Shown here in pieces: positions 1 through 11,979 of a stretch of 64,000 nt of DNA. Under the pieces are notes generated by a model. The model made no database searches. It saw nothing but the letters and a program-made list of their open reading frames with translations, and was not told where the DNA came from. The number at the start of each line of letters is the position of its first letter. The stretch's first letter is position 1. The stretch comes from Selaginella moellendorffii. Its lineage: Eukaryota > Streptophyta > Lycopodiopsida > Selaginellales > Selaginellaceae. The translations under genes were made by a program, and so were the position numbers. Where the stretch lies: contig NW_003314303.1 of the NCBI RefSeq assembly GCF_000143415.4, positions 1,115,322-1,179,321 of the forward strand. Direction: 5' to 3'.

Positions 1-60
1 TCTGCAGTCAGGAATCCAGTGAGAGTCAGGAATGTGGCAAGAATTGGGGGATTTCTTATA
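1..60 (-). repeat. Start of the 3' LTR of the gypsy element (truncated by window)
   Basis: This is near-identical to 5191-5250. On the minus strand the 5' LTR begins TGTTAGGAATCCCCC; this copy begins TATAAGAAATCCCCC directly after a polypurine tract. The rest of the LTR lies outside the window. Confidence 0.8.
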
Positions 61-72
61 GCACCCCCTCCT
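61..72 (-). other. Polypurine tract of the gypsy element
   Basis: The minus strand reads GGAGGGGGTGC immediately before the 3' LTR. This is where second-strand priming occurs in LTR retrotransposons. Confidence 0.7.
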
Positions 73-896
73 CAAGAACGAGAGGAACGAGGACGTGAAC
101 GTGAACGAAGAGGAGGATGAGATGAGTGGCAAGGGATGGGAGATGGAGAAAAAGAATGGGGACTGGGATGAGAAGGATAGCGGCGGTGGAAGTCCTGAAC
201 AAGGTCAGAAGAATGAATCAGGTTGTCTGCAGGTTCCCAAGTGCGTTCCTCATGTCCATAACCCTTCCAATCGACCAGATAGTAGAGTTTAGACCGTGAA
301 ATCTTGGAATCAAGGATGTCCTGAACCTCGTACTCAGACCCATCCTCGAGCTGCACTGGTGGAGGCGGAGGAATGACCCGATTTGGAATAGGACTGGGAA
401 TATAAGGCTCAAGGAGAGAGGAGTGAAAAACGGGGTGAATTTGATATGAGGAAGGAAGTGCAAGGTGATAAGTGACAGGATTAATGATGGCAGTGATAGG
501 GAATGGACCAAGGCATTTGAAATCAAGTTTTGGACAGGGCCTGGTGGTGGAGATATTTCTCCTGAGGAGCTAGACTTTATCCCCGATATTGTAAGGGGGA
601 CAATCCTGACGATGGATATTGGCAAATGTTTTGTGAGATTCCTGAGCACGATGGAGATGGAAGGAGATGGAGTTGTTGATTTCCTGGAGGTTGGAGACAA
701 ATGCCTCAGAGCAGAGATTTGAACAAGAGGAGTCGGATGGAGAAGGAAGTGAGAGATTAAATCGAGGATTTCGACCAGAGTTCGCAAAGAAGGGGGAAAC
801 TTGAAGAGCGGAGTGAATAGAGTTGTTATAGGAGAACTCAACAAGGGGAAGGATATCAAACCAGTTATCCTGATGATAGTTGATGAAGCACCTCAA
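72..896 (-). pseudogene. Gypsy integrase C-terminal part plus chromodomain
   Basis: This continues the integrase frame. It starts with the conserved region around FSYNNSIHSAL, then a linker, then a chromodomain at about 204-330 with the aromatic pattern YLVDWKGY and TWEP typical of the fold that binds methylated histone tails. In chromoviruses this directs integration to heterochromatin. A TAG at 570-572 sits where family members have Trp after GDKV, so the frame is broken once. The natural stop is at 72-74, directly before the polypurine tract. Confidence 0.85.
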
Positions 897-920
897 GAAT
901 TGTTCTAACGTCTGAATCGT

Positions 921-1622
921 TCACTCGGACTGTCCATCAGTTTGAGGATGATACGCTAAGGAGAGGTTGGCCTTCACTCCTAGCAGTTGCAAAAACCGTT
1001 GCCAGAAATGAGAGATGAACTGAGGTCCCCGATACGAAACCACATCTGCAGAAATCCCATGAAGTTGGAAAATTTCCATGAATACCAGTTTTGCCATGTC
1101 CTCGCCCGAAAACTCCTTGGTACATGGCAGGAAGTGCACCATCTTTGTGAAGCGATCCACCACAACTAAAATGCTATTGAAGCCTCCAGAACTGGGAAGA
1201 TCACTCAAGAAATCCATGGAGATGGATTCCCAAGGACTTGAAGGGACCGGGAGGGATCGAAGCAAACCTGAAGGAAGGTGGCGAGGTACCTTATTCTGAG
1301 CGCAAGTGTCACAGGAGGTAACAAAGGCTTTGATGTAGTCGTCCATGTGAGGCCACCAAAAATCCCGTGCAACCAGCTCATAGGTTTTTGCAATGCCGAA
1401 GTGACCAGCAGTCGGGCTATCGTGGCATGCCATTAGAACCAACCTTCGAGCATCACCTTCAGGAACGTAAAGTTGCTCCCCATGGTACAATAAGCCATCT
1501 AAGAACTCGAACTCGTCAAATCGCCGGCAGTTGGGAGTCACTGGGTGTCCAGCCTGAAGATGGGGGAAAATGTCGTTGGCGAGATCATCTGATTGAAGAT
1601 CGTTTCTGATCGCATCCATCAA
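921..1622 (-). pseudogene. Gypsy integrase core
   Basis: The zinc-binding HHCC region is present (CHDSPTAGHFG, then CDTCAQ). The catalytic core follows with the first Asp in SMDFLSDLP. The second catalytic Asp, normally in an SDRGP context, is Tyr here (SYRGP, codon TAT at 1032-1034). A TGA at 921-923 cuts the frame just after the HPQTDGQSE motif, and a TAG at 1632-1634 lies upstream. Established DDE chemistry needs all three acidic residues, so this copy would be inactive even without the stops. Confidence 0.9.
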
Positions 1623-1742
1623 GGAGGAGTCCTAAGGGGCTAGGGAAATTGCCATAACTTGAAGCCGATCAGGACCGAGGATAACTTGATCTTGTTGATC
1701 GAAGGCAAGATTACCAGGCCTAAGACTGAGATAGAAGCGCCT

Positions 1743-3194
1743 TCAAAGAGCATCAGGAAGGCCTTGAAGCTTTCCAGGTCTGTACTTGATAACAAAGTCA
1801 AACCGACTCAGGAATTTTGCCCACCTTGCTTGACGACGGCTCAAAACTCGGGAAGTGGCAAAGTACTCGAGATTTTTGTGATCCATCCAGACCGTTGTTT
1901 GATGGCCTACCCCCTCCAAGAATCGACGCCACTCTCCAAAGGAATCCACAATAGCAAGGAGCTCCTTGTCGTGGATTTCATAATTGATCTCCACCGGCTG
2001 GAATTTCCGAGAATGGAAAGCGACCAGATGAAGTTCTTGATCTGCTCCGAGTTGAGATAGCACAGCACTAATGGCAAAGTCGGAGGCGTCAGCCTTGATG
2101 AAGAAAGGTTGTGAAGGATCAGCATGGATCAAGACGGGAGCAGAACTGAAGGCCGCCTTGAGTGTGTCGAAGGCCTGCTGAGCAGCAGCAGACCAAAAGA
2201 AGGGAACATCCTTGCGAGTGAGATGCGTGAGAGGAAGGACAATGTCAGAGTAGTGATCAATGAATTTGCGATAGAAGTTGGCTAAGCCAAGGAAAACCTG
2301 AACGTCCGACATTGATTGGGGAAGCTCCCATTCGAGAATAGTCTTGACTTTGGCAGGATCCATCGTGATACCCTCAGGAGTGATAATGTACCCAAGGAAC
2401 TCCACAGACTGCTGATCGAAGAAACATTTCTCAAGCTTTGCGTATAGGCCGTGTTCTCGCAACTTCGCCAACACCTTACGTACATGTTCGTCGTGCTCCT
2501 CCTGAGTTTTTGAGTAGATGAGGATGTCATCGAGGTAGACGATCAGCATCTGATCAAGAAACTCCCGAAAGATGTCGTTTGCCATGTGTTGAAAAACTGC
2601 TGGAGCATTTGTCAAGCCAAATGGCATGACAGTGTACTCGAAGTGGCCATAGCGGGTTCGGAACGCAGTCTTCCATTCATCACCAGGCCGGATCCAGATT
2701 AGGTTGTATGCTCCACGGAGGTCGATCTTGGTGAAGAAGCAGGCACCGCCGAGGCGTTCCAACAGGTCCGAGATTAGGGGTAGCGGATAACGGTTCTAAA
2801 CAGTCACCTTGTTCAAACCTCGGTAGTCGATGACTAGCCGCAAACTCCCGTCCTTCTTCTTGACAAAGAAGACAGGTGCTCCAGCCGGGGACTGTGAATG
2901 CTGAATATACCCTGAGGCAAGGTTCTGATCCACGTACTCTTTGAGGGCCTGAAGCTCAGACGGGGATAACCCGTAGATAGGCCCCCACAGAGGTGACACT
3001 CCTTCCTGTAAATCAATGGGACAGTCATAAGGCCGATGAACAGGCAAGACACTAGCTTTTTTTTTGTCAAACACATTTCCAAATTCATGATACTTCTCAG
3101 AAAGACTGACAGGAGAAACATGCAAAGCAAAAAGGAAAAGAGGTTCTTCATGAAGGAGTTCTTTCATAGTGATTGTGGAGATAGGAGAAGGCAT
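1743..3194 (-). pseudogene. Gypsy reverse transcriptase and RNase H
   Basis: The RT palm motifs are clear: IDYRGLN, FFTKIDLRGAY, VMPFGLTNAP and the catalytic box LIVYLDDILIYS, which is intact. RNase H follows, with KADASDFA and the downstream HDKELLAI region. A TAG at 2796-2798 replaces a Lys codon just after LNKVTV, and TGA at 1743-1745 replaces a residue in the ADALSRR-type end of RNase H. The two open stretches are in the same frame, so this is one coding region with point nonsense mutations. Confidence 0.92.
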
Positions 3195-3392
3195 ACGACT
3201 AAATGGAATGATGAGACGAGGATATTGTCCAGTGGAAGATGGAAGAGAGGAAAAAGAAGAGGGTGAAAACTTCGTAGAGTCAGGAATAGATCCCCGATTT
3301 GAGTTTAGGGAACCTTTCCTGATTCAGACTCGATGAACAGCAGGGGAAGCCATGGAAGATGGTGATGTGGGAGAGACGAGCTTTAATTCCTT

Positions 3393-3911
3393 CTAACAAA
3401 TCTGAGGCTGATGTAGTTGGAACCAAGGGAGGCCAAGCACCACAGAGGAGGACTTGCTGTTGATGATGTTGAAGGCGATATCGGTGACGGTGGAGCCGAT
3501 GTGTACTTGAACGGGCAATGTTTCCCTAAGTCCAGAAGAGGGAGACACAAAATGCCCGCCAATACCTTCAACCCGCAGATCCCGTATGGTAGGAGAAAGA
3601 GGAACGTGATGTCGGGCAGCAAAGTCCGTGTCCATGAAGCAGGAAGTTGCACCCGAGTCCAGTAGCGCTAGAGCCTTGAGTCCTGATTGTCCGGTGAAAG
3701 AAAGGAGACATGGGATGCGGAAGTTGCGGGAATTGGTGGTGGCTTTGATGAAAGGTGGTGAGGAGCTTGATAAAGAAGAGAAGTGATTTTTATTCGGGGA
3801 GTCCAAACAGACAGCTCCTACTCTGTTTGGACAGGGTCGTTTCCCGATTGCAACAGAGGTGGACTTTGAGGTAGAGTGAACTCGAGCAGTTGGGGAGGCT
3901 TCTTGGGACAC
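3393..3911 (-). pseudogene. Gypsy aspartic protease region
   Basis: The retroviral-type protease active site LLDSGATSCFMD lies in this frame, followed by the flap-like region and VVLGLPWF. It shares the pol frame with RT and is closed by TAG at 3393-3395; a further in-frame TGA lies at 3324-3326. It is offset by one frame from gag, either as a natural frameshift site or as decay; I cannot tell which. Confidence 0.85.
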
Positions 3912-4840
3912 ACAGCTGCTTTGTGATTAGGATCAGCACAGTAGAGGCAAAGATTATGAAGTATTCGACGTTGCTTCTCAGCAGGACTCAACTTCCCTCT
4001 AATGAGTCAGGGAGTACCAGAAATATCCATCGGGACCGGAGCAGTAGGTTCAGGAGTATGCCCTGAAGACTCAAACTGGGATTCTTGAGTCTGGGACGGG
4101 AAAACGGCGGCACAGCGACTTTCCTGACGACATTCAAAGAGACGATTGTCGCATCGAACAGCTTTGTTGATGGCGTCCGACAAGTCCGTGGGATCCTCCA
4201 TGGTGAGCAACAAATCCTTGACACCATTGTTGAGGCCGAAACGAAATTGATCAATCAGGACCCGCTCATCCCACTGAGTGTCCAAGGCAAGGACTTGGAA
4301 CTCTGCAGCATAGATCAAGGTAGGACGAGACCCTTGAGAAAGATGTCTCATCTTTGTGGTGGCAGCCCGAACCCGATCCGTCTCGCCAAAACATGCTTCG
4401 AGCTTCTCTTTGAACAATTGAAGATCCATCAGCTTCGGAACCACGACCCCTTTCATGCTCTTCTCCAGGAGAGGAGAAAACCATGACAAAGCTGCACCTT
4501 CGAGCAATGTCCCAATCGCACCGATTTGAGACTCGGGAGTGGGGTACTGCCGATGTTGAAGTGCGAAGATCAGCTCCATCTGGTTCAGGAATCTGCGAAG
4601 CTCCGAACGCTTCCCTGAAAATTTCGCCAGGAAACTCACCTTCGGTTCAGGAACTTTGCTGGATCCTTGAGCCGAAAGTGAAGCAAGTTCTTGCTGCATG
4701 CGAAGAAGGGTCGCCTTCAGCTCGGTATTCTCAGACTGGATTTTTGCAAGGACTTCAGCAAAGAAATCAGGATGGCATGGAGACTCTATTGGAAAAGAAG
4801 AAAGAAAAAAGAGGGAAAAAAGGCAAAGGCAATCAAACAA
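3908..4840 (-). pseudogene. Gypsy gag (capsid and zinc knuckle)
   Basis: The capsid-like domain includes an N-terminal coiled-coil-rich segment (LAKIQSENTELKATLLRMQQ) and FLNQMELIF, typical of plant gypsy gag. A TGA at 4007-4009 interrupts it. Downstream in the same frame a CCHC zinc knuckle (C-x2-C-x4-H-x4-C, minus strand 3949-3908) is intact, showing that the stop is a mutation inside one gag gene. Confidence 0.87.
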
Positions 4841-4989
4841 TCAAAACAAGCTAAAGCAAAAAACGAAAAACCACAATCTGAATCAAACTGTCAAGACCCC
4901 CAACAAGATCAAGACTAGAAAATGCAAAAGACAAAGAGAAAAGATAGTGAATAACAAAGAAGAGGCCTTAGACTGGTGTTGATTCAGAT

Positions 4990-5250
4990 TGTGGAAAAAT
5001 GGAACAAGGCTAACCTATATATACTATAGGTTGATGAAGCTCCACCACTCTTAGATCGAGAACGGCCTAAATATAGCTGAGGTCGAGGAGGTGCCACATC
5101 ATCATCAGGAATCTGGCTCGAGACTCAAGAATTGTACAGGAAGTCAGAGAGTCAGGAATAGGGAAGTGTCTCGAGAGTCAGGAATGTGATCTACAGGTCA
5201 GGAATCCGGTGAGAGTCAGGAATGTGGCAAGAATTGGGGGATTCCTAACA
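4990..5250 (-). repeat. 5' LTR of the gypsy element (inner boundary approximate)
   Basis: The outer end at 5250 begins TGTTAGGAATCCCCC on the minus strand. A TATA-like stretch (5014-5029) lies inside. The motif GTCAGGAAT or its close form recurs four times in 5150-5225. I could not find a clear primer-binding site, so the inner end is only approximate. Confidence 0.6.
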
Positions 5251-7805
5251 TTAAGATCCAACTATGAGAGAGATTTAAGGCATGAGATATACATGGAATT
5301 TAGATAACCTTGAGAGTGTGTTTGCATTGTTGGGGGTGCCCTCCCCCCAACAAATGGTGAACCTAGCACATACAAGCTTTTTTATTGGAGTTTCTTGGAG
5401 AAAGATTGAGTTTTGAGGGCTCTTTTCTGAGTGTATTTTTTTATATTTGTGATGCGTTGGAGAGCTTAGAATCTCCTCTTTTGCAAGAAGATAGGAGATA
5501 TTTGGGTTTTTTAGTCATGCGACACTTCAAGCTTCCATCACTTGGTTCATGGTTTATGAAAAGATTTGTCTTGTTAGTAGCACTCTGAGGAGTTCTACCA
5601 TTTTTCACAATCCCACCACCATCCCCATTCAATCCTGTGAGTTTGAGAGATTTCCATCTTGGTTTTTCTATTTCTAATTTGAGATGAGTGGCATTTCGGC
5701 ATGTTTTGTCATGGTTTCCTAGAGTTGTTAGTAGATTTTCTTGTCTAGGGTTTGGGTTAGCTTGCTGGAGAGACTTTTTGGTTGTTCATATAGCATTTTT
5801 TGTTCATCTTTCATGTTTATTTCTTCTTTTACGCTTATTAGAGGGATTTGCCTTATGTGAGAGGATTCTCTATGATCATTTTCTGGTGAGTATGAGTGTG
5901 TTTTAGTGCTTTGAGTGGTCTTGAGGGATCCACATTTTTCTTCCAACCCTGACAATTACTTAGAGGCAGCATTTGAAGCATACACAGCATTTGATGCTTG
6001 TTCAAGCTTGTGCTCATAGATCTGCTCAGCCAAAAGTGTTCTTTCCATAGCACATTCCTTTAGGAAAGTTTTCAAAAATCATGAAAGAGCTCAAATTTCC
6101 CCTCCCCCACAGCACATGCCATTTATGGGTATTTACTGCTATCTACCTTTCAACATGGAACCTCCTATTATCCATGTTCTCCAGTGCTCCATGGAGATGC
6201 CACAGTTCACTCCTGGACAAGGTGTTGATGATGAAGAATACATATAATGTTTTGCCACCGATATTGCACATAATTATATCAATGACAATAATCTCAGCCA
6301 TGAGCATTTCTTGTTTTTACTTTTTGGTAAAGCCCATGAGTGGGCACCTTCACTCCTCCCCACAGAGCGGTCATACCTGTGATAAGAAAGTTTTGCATGA
6401 AATTTAGGAACAAGAAGACTAATCAACAACTCTATTCAAAACTTTTCTTTTTCTGGCAGTGATACAATGACAGCATTGTGGATTATGTCATTTGTTTCAA
6501 GCATCATTGGAAGGCATGCCTTGCTTAGAACCTCATAAGTACAAGATCTAGTTATCTTTGCATTTGTTCAAGGTCTCAAGTCGATGATTTAACACAAAGT
6601 TTTCATAGTATATACCAATACCTTTGAGCATGCCAAGAAGTTAGAGCAAGAGTATCTCTAGAACTTGTCATCTCACCCAACACTAAGGGTAATTGTCCAC
6701 CAGTCAAATAGCTTCTAGTGTCCCAATAGCTCCAATCAAGGAGAAACTCCCACCTACAATTGCATAGGTACTAGACAAGCTTCAAACTTAGAAGTAGCTA
6801 TCCAGTAGTAGCAAAAGTAGTATGATAAGTTGTTAGAGGAGTTGAGATCACTCAAGCTCCAACCTTAGGCCACACACCAATTCTTTTGAGATATATTTAA
6901 CCTATATAGAAACAACATCGAAATGGGTTTTTAATTTTCCTAAATGGTGACTTTGCCCGTGAAGGTTTGAATCCTAGTTGTAATATGAAAGATGGTTAGC
7001 ATCTTGGTTTTTATTTTAATAACTTGTATTAGCACCTCCAGTTTGTTGTAGATATTATATACTTTGTAAGATTCTCAATAGCAATTAAATCAGCTAAAAT
7101 TTTACAAATATATATAATAATAATATAGAGTAAAATAAAAAATTATTAAAAATTTATATTCTAGAAATATATTTTCTAGAATACATGTTAAACTTGATTA
7201 TATTCTGAATTTTTATAAAGAAATAAGCTGGTATATATTTTTTATACATTTTTATTACTTTTTATGACTAAATGCAAAAGGTCTAAATTTTACATCTATT
7301 TTTCTTTTTAAAATAAACTATAAACTATACCATAAAACATACTTTAATAAACTATATAGTAAGAACCCCCAACAAGCTTCCTACCAAACCAAGTGTTTGC
7401 CATGCTGAAACTAACAAAGAATAAATGAAGTTTTACTAATAAATCTTAATTGTGGCATTAATTGTTTCCAAACAATTCTCTATCTTTCAAACAGCTTTAT
7501 GAGGGCTAATAGTTGATAATCTAGAACAGTAGAAAAAACTCTTATTCTGTGAATCTGTTGGTGCCCTAAAGCTATATTAAGTCTTAACTTATATTAATAT
7601 TAAAAGGTCTAAATGGGCTTATCTCTTGCCATGAAAGAAACCAAGTACCACAAGTAGAGTGGGAATTCTAGCAATTTGGCCTAGATTATTTAACAAGGGC
7701 ATGGAGGCTTTATGATATAAATGAGTCCTCCAAGTACTTATCCTAAAGGTTTTCTTGCACCTCTTCATCTCTGCTAACAAGTTCCTGGGCATTGCAGTTG
7801 TAGCT
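5251..7805. other. AT-rich intergenic DNA, no gene recognised
   Basis: Only short open stretches without recognisable domains occur here. A 25-bp GC-rich near-palindrome starting TGTTGGGGG and ending CCCCCCAACA lies at 5329-5353. The stretch 7080-7340 is very AT-rich. Confidence 0.6.
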
Positions 7806-7979
7806 TGAAGAGAAGAAGAGCGGAAGCTACGATGGACAAGGATGACTCTCCGGATAGTCGTATATAATATCAAAGATATATATACATGATGAAGAGACAT
7901 ACCTCTAGCCTACACCTGGATCAGTGAAGTGGCACTCCTGCCACCTAGGATCATGTCATAGAGAGCGTATACCTCAACA
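7806..7979 (-). repeat. 3' LTR of TRIM element
   Basis: A 174-bp LTR, closely matching 8904-9071 apart from small indels. It contains an AT-rich TATATATA stretch that could act as a promoter. Confidence 0.92.
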
Positions 7980-7995
7980 CTCCCTCTTGATCTCA
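7980..7995 (-). other. Polypurine tract of TRIM element
   Basis: The minus strand reads GAGATCAAGAGGGAG next to the LTR start, the expected position for plus-strand priming. Confidence 0.65.
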
Positions 7996-8890
7996 ATGAC
8001 ATGAATCTGAGATCACTCTCCCTGTGCATCCAAGCACTCTGTCATATCCTCGACAGAAATCTGTCTCTGCTCAGTGCCTCCTCTCAACGCCTCTGCCAGC
8101 ACCTTCTCACACTAGTGCCTCACTCAACGCTCCAGTGGAGTCTCTGCTCGGCCAGCCCTTGGTGCCTCGTGCCTCTACGCCCGGCACTCACCTCTGGCTA
8201 GTCTCTGCGGTGTCTCGCACGCCCTAGCGCCTCGTTCATGGCCTCTGATCGCAGTCTGCCAGCGCCTCTGCCAGCGCCTCAGCGCCTTGCTCAGCGCCCT
8301 AATGCAATCTCTCCGCCTCTTGGCACCTTGCCTCCTCTCAGCGCCTCTGCCAGCACCTCTCTGCTCATGCCTTGCACCACTCTCTCAGGGTCGCTCTCTC
8401 ACACCAGCACCTCACTCAGCGCTCCGGTGCCTCAAGCCAGCCCTCATCGTCTCAGCCTCGATCAAGCCTCCTCGGCCAGAGTCCTAACGGCTCTCTCCCT
8501 CTGGTATGGAGCCCTCTCACAGCCCAGCACTTGGCATTGCCTCTGCCTGCTTGCCTCTGGACAGCGCCCCAGCACTCCAATCCCTCGCACCTCTGCCTGC
8601 AGCCCTCGGTGTTTCGCGCCTCTACCCTACAGGGTGCCCAGCGCTCACCTCTGCTCGGCCAGTGCCTCGTACCAGCCCTCTCTCAGCACCTCTGCCAGTG
8701 CCTCCTCCGGGTCGGTCTCTGCTCGATCACGCCCAAGCGCCTTGCTCAACTCGCTAGTGCCGTTATCTTGGCGCTCAGTGCAGCACAGTGCCAAATCTTG
8801 GCACCTCTCAGCCATGTCCGGTGGCTCATCGTCATCCTCGTTGGCCTCCTCCTCGGCCAGTGCCATCGTCCCAGGATCTGAAGCCCTCAG

Positions 8891-8903
8891 GGCTCCGATA
8901 CCA
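8891..8903 (-). other. Primer-binding site of TRIM element
   Basis: The minus strand reads TGGTATCGGAGCC directly inside the 5' LTR, complementary to the 3' end of initiator tRNA-Met as in most plant LTR elements. Confidence 0.88.
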
Positions 8904-9071
8904 TGAAGAGAAGAAGAGTGGAAGCTACGATGGTGGATGACTCTCGGGATAGTCGTATATATCATAGCTATATATACATGATGAAGAGACACGCCTCTAG
9001 CCTACACTTGGATCAGTGAAGTGGCACTCCTGCCACCTAGGATCATGTCATAGAGAGCGTATACCTCAACA
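8904..9071 (-). repeat. 5' LTR of TRIM element
   Basis: A 168-bp partner of 7806-7979, followed by the second copy of the target duplication TAGCT. Confidence 0.92.
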
Positions 9072-9076
9072 TAGCT

Positions 9077-11979
9077 GGCCATTGCGGCTGTGCAGCCATG
9101 GCCAGCTGTGTCTGGCTCATGGCAACGGCTGAGACTAGCCAAGGTGGCCTGCTCCAAGCTCTAACAGAGTTGACTACAGTATGGTGACCACATACAATGC
9201 ATTGTCATAGTTCGAAGTATGAAAAAAATCATTTTAAGTTTTCATTTTTAAGGGTTTTACTGCATCATTTCTGACTGATGCCCATCCCAATAACTTTTCT
9301 TGCTGCTGCCAAGGTCCAGAATGATATGTTGTGAGCTGCCCATGCTAGAGAGAAATCTCGCAAGCTCAATCCTAATATATCAGCACCTTATGTGAAACTT
9401 TTGTTGTTTGTTTTTCTCAAGCCAGCTATCTTTCTTGGAGAAAGATAGCTGGAGAGTGCCATAGCTAGCTCTCTCTGTGAACCATAACAACACTTGGAAT
9501 CCCATACAGATTCAGCCGAGACAGCTGTGACAATCAGACCCACGCATGGATCCCATCCCACAATCATTCATGTGATCTGGCTAACTCACCCAGTAATCCT
9601 TGGCAGCATTTCTGCCTCGTGAACTTGTTTGATTGATGAGTGAGCCCTGCCAAGAGAGCATGCTGCCACATTTTTGGAGTGCTCATCAAAGCAGGGAATG
9701 GTGACTCAAGAATTGGGCCCATCCTTGCTTGCTGTTGTCTCAGAAGCCCTAATGCCATGCTGTGGTGAAACCCATGGCTGGGGAATCTCAGGCTGCTGTG
9801 CAATGCACCCTAGCAGCAATCTTGTGAGTCATTACCGTGGCTGCTATGGATTGCCAGCATGTTGTGTTGCTTCGAAATGAGAGAGTATAACAAGATTTAA
9901 AATTTACACATAATTTGGAATGAATATTAATTTGTATTACAGAAAAAGAAATTAAAATATACTATTTCTGATTGTTGTGATTTCCAGGACTAAATTTCTT
10001 GGTGTCTCAAAATGGATAATAATATTTGCCTCATTCAATAGAAAGAATCTTATTGGTTTTGAAGACAGACAAAGGGCAATCTTTTTTTGAGAACTCCATA
10101 GCAAACTTAACCATAGACCCACCCTTCATCCAAATTATAAATTTTATCCACCATTTTATCAGCTTTATATTCCATCTTGTCATCTATTATTATAGTTGGA
10201 TGGGATGCCTTTTATACTTTCCACAAATAACAAAACCATTTTCCTTCTCCTCTAACATTGTGAAAGAGCAAAATGAGCAAAGACTTTCAACTTGAGTGAG
10301 GCTTTGTTGGTTGTCAGAGATGAAATATCCACTTAATTGAAAGGTTAGAATGGAAAAGAAATATAAAAAATTTACATTACCTTGCCTTTAAAAGTGAGGC
10401 CATAGTACTTTTTATAAACTGTATTGAGCCTCTAAATTTCATTTGAGTTGACTAGTGCTAAGAATAAAGTACTTCCAAGTGTTGCTAAATCATCCAATAC
10501 ACTCATATGCTTTTCATAATATTAAAAAATAAGAACTTTGGCATGTATCTAGCATATAGATCCTCATGCTTCAGGTGCACATAGAATTATGAATAACATC
10601 TTAGAAATGGAAAACTAAACAAAAAAAAACATTACTATAGTCACATCCAAAAGATTATCCAAAGAAGCAATTTTTATTTCAGGAAAAACACTAATGTTGA
10701 TTGCAACAGCATGTATAGCTTATCAATAAAGTATAGTAGCCATCAAAGATGATATAGAAGCATCTTTAGTTGGTTGCAATCTTAGTTTAACATCAAAACT
10801 ATCTATAATTTGAATGATAAAAGAATTTGTAATATAAAGATAAGTTCCATGGTAGAAAATGGAGTTCTTCTATCATTCGGAAGAGAATTATAATCTTGTT
10901 AATTTTTAACAAATAAATTACAAACCTTGTAGGTGAGAAGCACTTTAAACCTCTTACATAATTAGGGTTTGCAAGGTATGTATATTTGCATAATCCATTA
11001 TATAAGCAGGGTATTTTGCACTTGGCAGAGTATAAGATGCACAGAAAATGAACTTTATAAGATAACTTTATAACTTTATAAGGTTTTCAAGATGAACTTT
11101 ATAAGTTCCATACCTAGGTAAAAATCAAATCAAAATTAAAGAAAAAAAAGGATTTCAAAACCATAGGTAGATAAAACCTTAAGTTGAATTTTTTTTTTTC
11201 AAAGACAAGTGATGTAATAGTAGCTTTTAGGATGGTTGGCTTTGTCCTCTTTATTTGTCAAATTACAAAACTAAAAGGAAAGAAATGAACAAAAAACTTC
11301 ATAAGAACTCATATTTTATTGACAAATCCTTAGCTATTATTTAATGTAAAGTCTTCAGTATGGACTTCTCTAAAGGTCACCCATAACAATACTACTTAAA
11401 CCCAAAAGTGCTCAATTCCACATATTATAAGATGATAATTCCTCAACAACAAGATTGCGTGACAAGTAACATCCATAGGGGTATCAAATCTAACATATCT
11501 ATGTGATTGAATCTATGATAGTAAAAATAGCTAAAAATAAACTAGTCTTTACTTTGAAGAATCAAGAACAAAAAACAAAAACAATTGAGCAAAAAAGTAG
11601 AATCCCGTCAACTTATTCCACATTTCTAGGTTTAGAGTTAACATGGCCCGGCTGAGTTCCCCTTGATCCTCTCGATTCTATTCCCAATCGTATTTCCTAG
11701 AAAGATTTTGTGGTGGGCACTCTTGCAGGATTACGGTGCCCTGATTTCGTGCCTCCAGCAATGATCTCTGGGATGGGCATTGATGCAGTGATCAGCCGCA
11801 CAGAGTGGTATTCCCGTTACTTATTGAGAGTGTTTATCCACATTTCCAATCCTGGAACAAAGCTCACAAGATGAATCCTTGCAATGAACATGAGAGCTTT
11901 GTAGAGGAAGCAAATCTTGTAGCTTTGCTTGTAGACGCAATGAGCCTCCGGTTCTTGATCCTCGATTCTCTCTGCTAAG
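9077..11979. other. Intergenic DNA, no gene recognised
   Basis: The left part (to about 9870) is of mixed composition with no domain I recognise in any frame. From 9890 to 11640 it is AT-rich with homopolymer runs and short open stretches only. Confidence 0.6.

Larger units (their letters stand above)
1..5250 (-). mobile_element. Decayed Ty3/gypsy chromodomain retrotransposon
   Basis: The element reads on the minus strand in the order LTR, gag, protease, reverse transcriptase-RNase H, integrase, chromodomain, polypurine tract, LTR. Integrase after RT puts it in Ty3/gypsy, and the chromodomain after integrase puts it among chromoviruses. Positions 1-60 match 5191-5250, the outer part of the LTR, so the 3' LTR runs off the left edge of the window. 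Gag and pol are broken by at least eight in-frame stops and one integrase catalytic residue is changed, so it cannot move on its own. Target duplications cannot be checked because the left end is missing. Confidence 0.93.
7806..9071 (-). mobile_element. TRIM-type miniature LTR retrotransposon
   Basis: Two direct repeats of 174 and 168 bp flank a 924-bp interior. On the minus strand each LTR begins TGTTGAGGTATACGC and ends TTCTCTTCA. The interior starts with a tRNA-iMet-type primer-binding site (TGGTATCGGAGCC) and ends with a purine tract. The target duplication TAGCT is perfect (7801-7805 and 9072-9076). There is no gag or pol; the interior is a GC-rich patchwork of short repeats around GCCTCTGCCAGCGCC. 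Size and structure fit the TRIM class, which is mobilised by other elements' proteins. Confidence 0.92.

Noticed and set aside
218-859. Minus-strand ORF of 213 codons over the gypsy integrase end
   Set aside because: It is in a different frame from the integrase-chromodomain reading and is not a known protein.
7100-7340. Very AT-rich stretch considered as organelle DNA insertion
   Set aside because: No organelle gene or tRNA is recognisable; composition alone is not evidence.
8238-8906. Plus-strand ORF of 222 codons inside the TRIM
   Set aside because: It comes from the GC-rich tandem repeats and is antisense to the element's transcription direction.
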